Source: Actinoallomurus sp048498315
GTDB taxonomy: Bacteria > Actinomycetota > Actinomycetes > Streptosporangiales > Streptosporangiaceae
Assembly (NCBI GenBank): GCA_048498315.1
Contig: JBEHYF010000127.1
Coordinates: 1 to 16,409 of the forward strand
DNA length: 16,409 nt
Reading direction: 5' to 3'
A program made the translations under genes and the position numbers. Shown here one piece after another: positions 6,692 to 12,644 of the stretch. The stretch's first letter is position 1; each line of letters starts with the position of its first letter. The notes under the pieces were generated by a model. The model was not told where the DNA came from. It was given only the letters and a program-made list of their open reading frames with translations, and did no database searches.

Positions 6692-6725
6692 TTCCCCTCG
6701 CAGGAAATTCTTCCGGCTAGGGGAA
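6692..6725. repeat. Diverged 34-base palindrome, copy B
   Basis: The left arm TTCCCCTCGCAGGAA and right arm TTCCGGCTAGGGGAA match at 13 of 15 positions when folded. The outer TTCCC/GGGAA and the central AGGAA/TTCC are shared with the palindrome at 6587-6620, as is the CG that follows. The two are the same size and orientation, so they are probably copies of one element. Confidence 0.7.
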
Positions 6726-6760
6726 CGTCCATCAGCGCGGCCCCGGCCACTGCGTCCGCC

Positions 6761-6939
6761 GGGTTGGCCGGGTTAGCCGGGTTGGTGGTGCCCCTCGGGT
6801 TAGCCGGGTTAGCTGATCTGGCCGGGGACCGCGGGTTGCTCGGGTTGGCCGGGGACCGCGGATTGGTCGGGACCGCCGGTTGGTCGGGACCGCCGGATTG
6901 GTCGGGGCGGCCGGGCCCGCCGGGTCGCCGGATTCGCCG
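6761..6939. repeat. Degenerate tandem repeat with a 9-base period (about 20 units)
   Basis: Units such as GGGTTGGCC, GGGTTAGCC, GGGGACCGC, GGATTGGTC and GGGACCGCC follow one another in strict 9-base phase from 6761. There is a single 8-base unit at 6878-6885. Higher-order pairs occur: CTGGCCGGGGACCGC near 6818 and TTGGCCGGGGACCGC near 6845. Translated, it gives three-residue repeats (GLA or NPA), but there is no start with a ribosome binding site and the phase slip argues against protein selection. Confidence 0.75.
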
Positions 6940-7062
6940 GGCCGTCGGGGTCCGCCGCGTCCTGCCGTCCCAGCCGTAGCGCCCGCCGTCCCGGCGACCT
7001 CCCGCACCGCCCTCCTGCACCTCTCCGATTGCCGGAGCGGCACGACCACTGTCCGCGGTCGG

Positions 7063-7093
7063 TTTTCCACAGGCCTGTGGAAACTGTGGACAA
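7063..7093. promoter_or_regulatory. DnaA-box-like cluster with a 20-base palindrome
   Basis: TTTCCACAGGCCTGTGGAAA (7064-7083) is a perfect palindrome, directly followed by TGTGGACAA (7085-7093). The latter is the exact complement of the actinobacterial DnaA box TTGTCCACA. TTTTCCACA (7063-7071) and the complement of TGTGGAAAC (7076-7084) are near matches, so three boxes sit in 31 bases. The cluster lies 30 bases before the XRE gene at 7123. No dnaA or dnaN is nearby, so this is not the usual chromosomal origin. Confidence 0.6.
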
Positions 7094-7122
7094 GTCATTC
7101 ATCGAGGACTCACGATGCCGTC

Positions 7123-7980
7123 ATGGTCGAAGGCAGCAACCAACGGGTCGGCAGGCTGATCCGTGCGGCCAGGCTGGAACAGCACTGGACCCTGCGACAG
7201 CTTGCGGAACGCTGTGGGGTCAGCATGACGACGCTCAGCGAGGTCGAGCGTGGCATACGGGCCGTGACTCTGCCGATCGTCGATCGCATCCTCGCGGCGA
7301 TGGAGCTGGACCTTCATCTCGAAACACAGCCGATGTGGGCCGGGATCGACCGTGCCATCGCCGAAGCGGCGGGCAGGTCGCTGCGCGAGCGGATCACCGA
7401 GTGGGAGATCGAGTTCACGTCGTTCGTCTCCTGGTTCGCCGAGGCCCCTTACCTCGCCGACGGCCTCATGGCGGCCGCTCTCCAGGGGGCTCCCGTTCCG
7501 GTCACAGTGTTCGAGATGGCCGTACCCCGGGATACCGGGTCACTTGACCACCTCACCGCTCTGATCTGCGACATGGGGGCGTCACGGTGGGATGTCAAAT
7601 GGCGCGAATGGAGCGGCGGTCTGTCGCGAGACCCGAGGGAGGCCGAAGAAGACGCACTGTGGGCGGAGGCACGAACCCAGGGGGCCGGTCCGCTTGAACA
7701 CGAACGACGAGAGTCCGGCAGGACCGCGTTCTCCTATCGGTGCCCGCACGGCGAGTTCCGTCTGCGTCTGGTGGATCGGCTCGTGCCCACCCTCTGGGTC
7801 GATCTCGACGACCTGCCCACGGCACACCGTCCGGTGAGTCGTACGGGGAGGGAGATACCCCTTCTCACGCGGATACGGCTGCCGGTCGTCCCGATTGCCG
7901 AGATCGAGGTCGCCGACGGGTTCGCGTGCCGAGTGCTGCGGCGGATGCGTGCGGCTACGCCGGGGGTCGCCGCAGGATGA
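7123..7980 (+). CDS. XRE helix-turn-helix protein with a nucleotidyltransferase-like C-terminal region
   Basis: A 285-residue protein. Residues about 6-62 form an XRE helix-turn-helix (RVGRLIRAARLEQHWTLRQL, then LAERCGVSMTTLSEVERG). The rest is not a domain I can name with confidence. Residues about 110-150 (YLADGLMAAALQGAPVPVTVFEMAVPRD...LDHLTALICDMGA) follow the layout of MNT/AbiEii-type nucleotidyltransferases, where G-G...D-x-D would be expected. Here those positions read DG and FEM, so it would be inactive. The ATG at 7123 has only a distant GAGG (15 bases). That site is better spaced for an out-of-frame ATG at 7115. The frame is open upstream, so the start is uncertain. A DnaA-box cluster lies just upstream. 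Confidence 0.75.
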   Translation: MVEGSNQRVGRLIRAARLEQHWTLRQLAERCGVSMTTLSEVERGIRAVTLPIVDRILAAMELDLHLETQPMWAGIDRAIAEAAGRSLRERITEWEIEFTSFVSWFAEAPYLADGLMAAALQGAPVPVTVFEMAVPRDTGSLDHLTALICDMGASRWDVKWREWSGGLSRDPREAEEDALWAEARTQGAGPLEHERRESGRTAFSYRCPHGEFRLRLVDRLVPTLWVDLDDLPTAHRPVSRTGREIPLLTRIRLPVVPIAEIEVADGFACRVLRRMRAATPGVAAG

Positions 7981-8058
7981 AACGGTGTCCGACCTGCATG
8001 GTCCTCCGGACGGGGGTGCACCGGTCTGCGGGCCGGGGCCGACCGGTCCGGATCCTGT

Positions 8059-8073
8059 CCGTCGCGCCGACGG
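8059..8073. terminator. Hairpin between converging genes
   Basis: CCGTCG-CGC-CGACGG is a perfect six-base-pair stem with a three-base loop. It lies in the 113-base gap between the end of the XRE gene (7980) and the end of helR on the other strand (8094). Position and symmetry fit a two-way terminator. There is no T-run. Confidence 0.4.
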
Positions 8074-8093
8074 CCTTCATCTGGAGGCGCCCG

Positions 8094-10277
8094 TCATGGG
8101 TCGCCGGACAGCAGGGCCTGCCAGCCCGGGTCGGTGGTCAGCACGGTCAGGCGCTGCGTGGCACGGGACACCGCGACGTACAGCGTGCGCAGGCCTGTTC
8201 CGGAGTACGCCGCGATCTCGCCCGGCTCCACGATCAGCGTCCCGTCGAACTCCAGGCCCTTGGCCTCCAGCGCGTCGAGGAGCTGGACCCGCGGCGGCAG
8301 CCCGGACAGGGCGGGCGCCGGCCGGCCCACCGGCACGATCACCCCGATCGTGCCCTCCACCGCGTCGGCCAGCGCCGCGGCCTCGGCGCGCACGTTCCCG
8401 TTCAGCGCCGCGACGTGGCGGATCACCGGCGGATGACCGGAGGCGCGCACCGCACGCGCGGGCCGGGCGCCGGGCACCGCGCGGTGCAGCACCCGCGCGG
8501 CCACTTTCGCGATCTCCACTGGGTTGCGGTAGTTCGTGGTGAGCTCGAAGGCGTAGCGGTGGCGGCGGCCGAGCACGGCGTCCATCGCCTTCCGCGACGC
8601 CTCGGCGTCCTCCCACGCGCTCTGCGCCGGGTCGGCCACGACCGTCCAGGTGGCCTGCCGGCCGCGGCGGCCGAGCATGCGCCACTGCATCGGCGACAGG
8701 TCCTGCGCCTCGTCGACGACGACATGCGCGTACTCGGCGGGACGGTCGTCATCGTCGTCGCGGCGCAGGGCCCGCTCGCGGCGCTCGACGTACGTCGACA
8801 GTTCCCGCAGCATGGGCTCCTCGTCCTCCTCGTCGTCGACCACCTCGCCGGTGAAGACGTTCACGCCGTCGATCACGAACGGGTCCTCGGCGCGGCGCTT
8901 CGGGCCGCGCGGCGGCCGGGGCGGCGGGCCGAGGATCGCGCCGATCTCGTCCAGCAGGGCGACGTCGAGGTAGGACCAGGGGCCGTCCCATGACTCGGCC
9001 AGGGCACGCACCGTGCGGTCGTCGAGCGAGCGGCCGGCCGCCCGGCGCAGGCGGTCGGGGTCGGCCAGCGCACGCAGCACGTCGGCGGGCCGGCGCACCG
9101 GCCACCAGGCGCGCAGGAACTCCACGAAGCCGCGCTCGTCGCGGACGTGCGCGGCGAACCGCCGGTCCGTGGTGCCCGGCGCGTCGTCCAGGCCGCCGAT
9201 CGCGACGAACCGCCGCCACAGCGCGTCGATCAGCAGCTCGGCGGCGCGCGGGTAGGCGGCGTTGACCGCGCCGTGCGCCGTCTTCCGGTGCGTTTCGCGG
9301 CGCACCTCGTCCAGCGCGGCCCGGCCGAGCCGCACGACCACGCCGCGGTACACGACGCGCAGCTCGTCGGGGCTGCCGGGCGGCGCGTCCTGCACCGCCC
9401 GGCGCAGCAGCCGGGCCATCGACGCCGCGCCCTTGACCCGGGCGAGCGCGGGCGGGTCGTGCACGGCCGCCTCCTCGCCCGGCACCAGGTCGCCGAGCGA
9501 GCGCAGCGTCGCGCCGCCCTCGCCGAGGGAGGGCAGCACGCGCTCGATGTAGGCGGTGAACCGCGGGTTCGGGCCGACGACCAGCACCCCGCGCGAGCCG
9601 AACCGGCGCCGGTGCCGGAACAGCAGGTACGCCACCCGGTGCAGCGCCACGGCCGTCTTGCCGGTGCCGGGACCGCCCTGAACGATCACCGTGCCGTCGG
9701 CGGGCGCCCGGATCACCTCGTCCTGCTCGCGCTGGATCGTCGCCACGATGTCGCGCATCGAGCCCTCGCGGGCGCGGGCGAGGGAGGCGATGAACGCGCC
9801 GTCCCCGATCACCGTCAGGTCCGGGCGGGCGTCCGGGATGAGCAGGTCGTCCTCGATGTCGACGACGCGGCGGCCCCGGCAGTGCAGCACCCGGCGGCGT
9901 ACGACGCCTCGCGGGTCCTCCGGCGTGGCCCGATAGAACGGTTCCGCGGCCGGCGCCCGCCAGTCGATCACCAGCGACTCGTGCTCGCTCGTGCGGACGC
10001 CGATCCGCCCGACGTACAGCGTCTCGCCGCCGACCAGGTCGAGGCGGCCGAAGACCAGGCCTTCTTCGGCGACGTCGAGCGTGTGCAGCCGCACGGCGGC
10101 CTGGTGCACCATGGCGTCGCGGTCGACGAGCGAGCCCTTGGTCCCGGCCTGGGCCTGCCGGTACCCCTCCTCGATCATCCGCCGCGCGGCGGCCCGCATC
10201 TCCCCGAGGCGTGCGTACGCTTCGTCGACGCGGCGCTGCTCCGCGGCGATCTGATCGTCCTTCACGGTCGAGACCAT
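8094..10277 (-). CDS. helR: HelR/HelD-type RNA polymerase recycling motor ATPase (UvrD-like superfamily 1)
   Basis: A 727-residue protein. The N-terminal coiled segment (QIAAEQRRVDEAYARLGEMR) and the following part (FGRLDLVGGETLYVGRIGV, VIDWRAPAAEPFYRAT, RRVVDIEDDLL) are typical of actinobacterial HelR. Motor motifs are Walker A GGPGTGKT (201-208), Walker B VVDEAQD (about 520-526), NYRNP, EAKGLEFD (motif V) and LYVAVSRATQRLTVL (motif VI). HelR-type proteins remove stalled or rifamycin-bound RNA polymerase from DNA and can give rifampicin tolerance. The ATG at 10277 has no Shine-Dalgarno, but GATAAT lies six bases upstream, so the message may be leaderless. It is divergent from the beta-propeller gene. 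A distant class of HelD is the alternative. Confidence 0.88.
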   Translation of the reverse strand: MVSTVKDDQIAAEQRRVDEAYARLGEMRAAARRMIEEGYRQAQAGTKGSLVDRDAMVHQAAVRLHTLDVAEEGLVFGRLDLVGGETLYVGRIGVRTSEHESLVIDWRAPAAEPFYRATPEDPRGVVRRRVLHCRGRRVVDIEDDLLIPDARPDLTVIGDGAFIASLARAREGSMRDIVATIQREQDEVIRAPADGTVIVQGGPGTGKTAVALHRVAYLLFRHRRRFGSRGVLVVGPNPRFTAYIERVLPSLGEGGATLRSLGDLVPGEEAAVHDPPALARVKGAASMARLLRRAVQDAPPGSPDELRVVYRGVVVRLGRAALDEVRRETHRKTAHGAVNAAYPRAAELLIDALWRRFVAIGGLDDAPGTTDRRFAAHVRDERGFVEFLRAWWPVRRPADVLRALADPDRLRRAAGRSLDDRTVRALAESWDGPWSYLDVALLDEIGAILGPPPRPPRGPKRRAEDPFVIDGVNVFTGEVVDDEEDEEPMLRELSTYVERRERALRRDDDDDRPAEYAHVVVDEAQDLSPMQWRMLGRRGRQATWTVVADPAQSAWEDAEASRKAMDAVLGRRHRYAFELTTNYRNPVEIAKVAARVLHRAVPGARPARAVRASGHPPVIRHVAALNGNVRAEAAALADAVEGTIGVIVPVGRPAPALSGLPPRVQLLDALEAKGLEFDGTLIVEPGEIAAYSGTGLRTLYVAVSRATQRLTVLTTDPGWQALLSGDP

Positions 10278-10345
10278 CCGCCAATTATCGATGCGCGGCG
10301 CCGCCAGCCCGTACGCTCGGGCCTGCAGGACGCCGGCGACGGGAG
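10278..10345. promoter_or_regulatory. Divergent promoter region, helR and beta-propeller gene
   Basis: The gap is 68 bases. On the minus strand GATAAT (a good -10 element) ends six bases before the helR ATG, predicting transcription from the start codon itself. No clear -35 is visible. I do not see the rifamycin-associated element (GGGGCTTGCGGCAAGGCCC or its complement) in this gap. On the plus strand GGGAGGTGATC spans the start of the propeller gene. Confidence 0.4.
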
Positions 10346-12169
10346 GTGATCACGGTCGAGTCCGCGCGGAGCCGCAGGCAGCTCGTCCTCAACGTCGTGA
10401 CGGTCCTGCTTGCCGTGGCGCTGTGCGTGGTGCTGGGCGACCACTTCGTGTTGCAGGCCGAGTGGTGGCAGGTGAACCACACGGTCACTCGGGCGCCCCA
10501 GCCGCCGCTGGCCGACCTCGGCCCGCCGGCCGGTCCGGTCACCCCGAGCTGGCAGCTCAACACCCCGGTCGGCGACAGCGACCTGCCCGCCTACGACCGG
10601 GTGGCGTACGCGATCGTGGACGGCCAGCTCATCGTCGTGTCCGGGCACGGCCTCGACGTCCGCGACGCGCGTACCGGCCGGGAGCGCTGGCACTACTACC
10701 GCGCCGGATGGTCGATGCTGGGCTGGGCGCGCACCGGCCCGTACCTCGCGGTCTACCTGGAGCGGACCGGCCACCGCGGCAACCGGCTGATGGTCGGCCT
10801 CGACGCGGTCAGCGGCACGCTGCTGTGGCGGCAGCGCGGGGCCATTCCCGCCTCCACCGACCGCACCACGCTGCGCTGGCCCGCCGCCGGCGGGGTCGTG
10901 TTCGTCACCGAGGACGGTCGGCACGTGCTGTACGGGCGGTCGGCCCGCACCGGGCGGCGGGTGTGGTCCAAGCGGCTGGCGCACGGCTGCCTACTGCCCG
11001 AGGTGATGCCGTTCGCCTCCGGCGGCAGCGAGAGCGTCGCCGCATTCAGCGTCGACTGCGGCACCCGCGACCGCGTCCTGGCCGTCGACCCGCACACCGG
11101 CCACACACTGTTCACGGTGTCCACGCGGAACACCGCGCACTCGGCCGTGGCCGTGGACGGCGACGTGACGGCTGTGTTCGATGGCTTGTCGCTGCAGGCG
11201 TTCGACTGGATGGGCCACCGCTTCCTCGTCCTCGCCGGCGAGGACGTGTGCCGCGACATGTGCCCGATCGCGGTGGCGGGCGGGCATCTGCTCGTCGCCT
11301 ACGGCACGCCGCGGCGGCCTGGCGACGACGCCGCCACCCGCCGCCTGGAGTCGGTCGACATCGGCTCGGGCGCCACGTCGTGGCACCGCGACACCACCGG
11401 ATACGCGGCGCTGACGGTCGCCGGCGGCCTCGTGTACGGGCTGCGGCCCAGGGTCGCCGACCCGCTGCTGCCCGCAGGCGTCGACGTGGTCGACCCCGTC
11501 ACGGGCGCGGGCACCACGGTGCCTGTTCCGATGGTGCTGCGCCCGGGGCTGGACGGCGTGCGCCCGTGGCTGGCCGCGGGCGGCGGGCTGCTGTACGTCG
11601 CGGTGCCCGAGGCACGGCCGCGCCCGTACGGCGGCGCCCGGCTCATGGCCCTGCGCGGCGGCATCGAGGGCGGCGGCCCGCCGGAGCTGGCCGGAGTGCC
11701 GACCGGCGACTGGCCGGACGCCTGCTCACTGCTCACCGCCTCCGACCTGCCCGGCTACGTCGGCGTTCCCTCGACGGCGAGCGTGGACGGGCTGCGCCTG
11801 CGGGCCGGGTGCATCTACCGGCCGCGCCGGACGCACGCGTCCGGGGACGCCGGCCCCGGCTGGAAGGCCGACGAGCCGGCGGTGACCCTCCAGTGGGTCG
11901 CGGCCGACCCGGGGGACGCCGCCGCGCTGTTCGCCGCGGCCCGCGACACCCAGAACGCCGTCCGTGACCCGGTGCGGGCGGGCGACGCGGCGTACGCGCT
12001 GGGTGCCGCGTCCGGCACGGTGATGATGCGGGTGGGCCGCACGATCGTGTCGGTCACCTCCGAACGGCCCGGCACTGCTACCTACCTCGCCGCGCGGATC
12101 GCCCGCCATATCGACGACGGCACCTGCGCGGGATGCGAGGCGGCGGCTGCGCGGCCGAACGGGAGGTGA
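10346..12169 (+). CDS. Membrane-anchored PQQ-like beta-propeller protein with DUF3558-like C-terminus
   Basis: A 607-residue protein from GTG 10346. Residues about 13-35 are one transmembrane helix (LVLNVVTVLLAVALCVVLGDHFVL) after a short basic N-terminus, so the rest faces outside. Residues about 75-450 contain propeller-blade phrases such as LDVRDARTGRERWHYY, VGLDAVSGTLLWRQR, LYGRSARTGRRVWSKR and LAVDPHTGHTLF, the A/D-x-x-T-G-x-x-x-W pattern of PQQ-like repeats. The last 150 residues (DACSLLTASDLPGYVG ... RAGCIYRPRR ... DAAYALGAASGTVMMRVGRTIVSV) resemble the DUF3558 cell-surface domain, with its paired Cys. No ligand or partner is known. The start codon lies inside a perfect anti-Shine-Dalgarno match (GGAGGTGATC), leaving an unusual zero spacing. 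ACG 10352 or an unmarked start is possible. Confidence 0.8.
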   Translation: MITVESARSRRQLVLNVVTVLLAVALCVVLGDHFVLQAEWWQVNHTVTRAPQPPLADLGPPAGPVTPSWQLNTPVGDSDLPAYDRVAYAIVDGQLIVVSGHGLDVRDARTGRERWHYYRAGWSMLGWARTGPYLAVYLERTGHRGNRLMVGLDAVSGTLLWRQRGAIPASTDRTTLRWPAAGGVVFVTEDGRHVLYGRSARTGRRVWSKRLAHGCLLPEVMPFASGGSESVAAFSVDCGTRDRVLAVDPHTGHTLFTVSTRNTAHSAVAVDGDVTAVFDGLSLQAFDWMGHRFLVLAGEDVCRDMCPIAVAGGHLLVAYGTPRRPGDDAATRRLESVDIGSGATSWHRDTTGYAALTVAGGLVYGLRPRVADPLLPAGVDVVDPVTGAGTTVPVPMVLRPGLDGVRPWLAAGGGLLYVAVPEARPRPYGGARLMALRGGIEGGGPPELAGVPTGDWPDACSLLTASDLPGYVGVPSTASVDGLRLRAGCIYRPRRTHASGDAGPGWKADEPAVTLQWVAADPGDAAALFAAARDTQNAVRDPVRAGDAAYALGAASGTVMMRVGRTIVSVTSERPGTATYLAARIARHIDDGTCAGCEAAAARPNGR

Positions 12170-12206
12170 CGCGGCCCCGGCCGTGCCGGCAGGGCCGCAT
12201 CACCTT

Positions 12207-12238
12207 CTGAAGATCACCTTGCGGGAGATCGCCTTCAG
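12207..12238. terminator. Imperfect hairpin between converging genes
   Basis: CTGAAG...CTTCAG with inner GATC/GATC pairs forms a bulged stem in the 82-base gap between the propeller gene stop and the glucanase remnant on the other strand. It may terminate transcription, but the stem is imperfect and has no T-run. Confidence 0.25.
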
Positions 12239-12251
12239 GGAGGGCCGCCGG

Positions 12252-12605
12252 TCACCAGCCGACGGCGACCAGCAGAGGGTACTGCGGGTCGGCGTGGGAG
12301 ATGTACGACGACTGGCCGGCGCAGCCGTCGTAGGGGAAGCCGTAGGCCTTGTGGTCGATCGCGTGGTCGTGCCAGAACGGCGCGTAGTAGTTCGCCGGAG
12401 CCGCCTTGTAGCACTGGCTCGGGTCGGACCACTGCGACTGTGGAAGCTGCGCGACGTGCCGGTTCAGCGCCGAGCACATGCCGGGATCGCTCGCCAGCGA
12501 GCCGGCGCACCCGAAGATGTTCGCGGTCGTCTCGTTGACGCCGACCGACTGCGCGTAGCCGGTGAAGAAGGCCGTGGCGTACGCCGTCTCCCAGGTGAGC
12601 GTCAC
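12252..12605 (-). pseudogene. C-terminal remnant of a probable GH64 (thaumatin-like) beta-1,3-glucanase
   Basis: A 117-residue open stretch from a GTG. The order IFGCAGSL, MCSALNRHV, SQCYKAAPANYY, FWHDHAIDHKAYGFPYD, SSYISH and LLVAVGW matches what I know of the end of secreted GH64 glucanases: FGC, C..NRH, FY..P.NHYA, H...DGKAYGF.FDDV, then a final strand. The enzyme is usually about 400 residues, so signal peptide and most of the catalytic domain are missing. There is no ribosome binding site. The frame continues upstream for 13 codons and then meets the TAG that ends the glycosyltransferase gene. Expected FYK and DDV read CYK and DGC, fitting decay. It may be transcribed with the upstream genes but is unlikely to be exported or active. 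Family assignment is from memory. Confidence 0.6.
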
Positions 12606-12644
12606 CTGGCAGATCTGCTGGGTCGGCCGGGCTGCTTGCCGGGC

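Larger units (their letters stand above)
6261..7122. other. 862-base stretch with no convincing gene, rich in hairpins and repeats
   Basis: Open frames here run through palindromes and repeats and lack ribosome binding sites, so I call no gene. In order it holds a hairpin at 6343-6358 (TGCCGC-GATT-GCGGCA), one at 6439-6457 (ATCGGGC-GCGCT-GCCCGAT) and one at 6463-6480 (CCTCACA-CGGA-TGTGAGG). Two related 34-base palindromes follow (6587-6620 and 6692-6725), then a 9-base-period repeat block (6761-6939) and a DnaA-box-like cluster (7063-7093). Hairpins near the left end may terminate the upstream two-gene operon. The right end should contain the promoter of the XRE gene at 7123. Confidence 0.6.

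Noticed and set aside
6569..6979. 136-residue plus-strand frame with Gly-Leu-Ala collagen-like repeats
   Set aside because: Its start lies just before the palindrome, which it would have to translate, it has no ribosome site, and the repeat array has a phase slip. A non-coding repeat is simpler.
7063..7093. Chromosomal replication origin (oriC)
   Set aside because: Only three clustered boxes, and no dnaA, dnaN, rpmH or long AT-rich segment nearby.
6682..7098. 138-residue minus-strand frame with NPA repeats
   Set aside because: The repeats follow from the 9-base array read in reverse, and the proposed start lies within the DnaA-box region with no ribosome site.
8749..10284. 511-residue minus-strand frame overlapping helR, and opposite-strand frames at 7740-8993 and 9147-10349
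   Set aside because: They are alternative frames of helR with Arg/Gly/Ala-rich translations. All the motor motifs are in the helR frame.
10291..11967. 558-residue plus-strand frame within the beta-propeller gene
   Set aside because: Arg-rich shadow with no repeats or motifs, while the other frame has clear propeller blades and a membrane helix.
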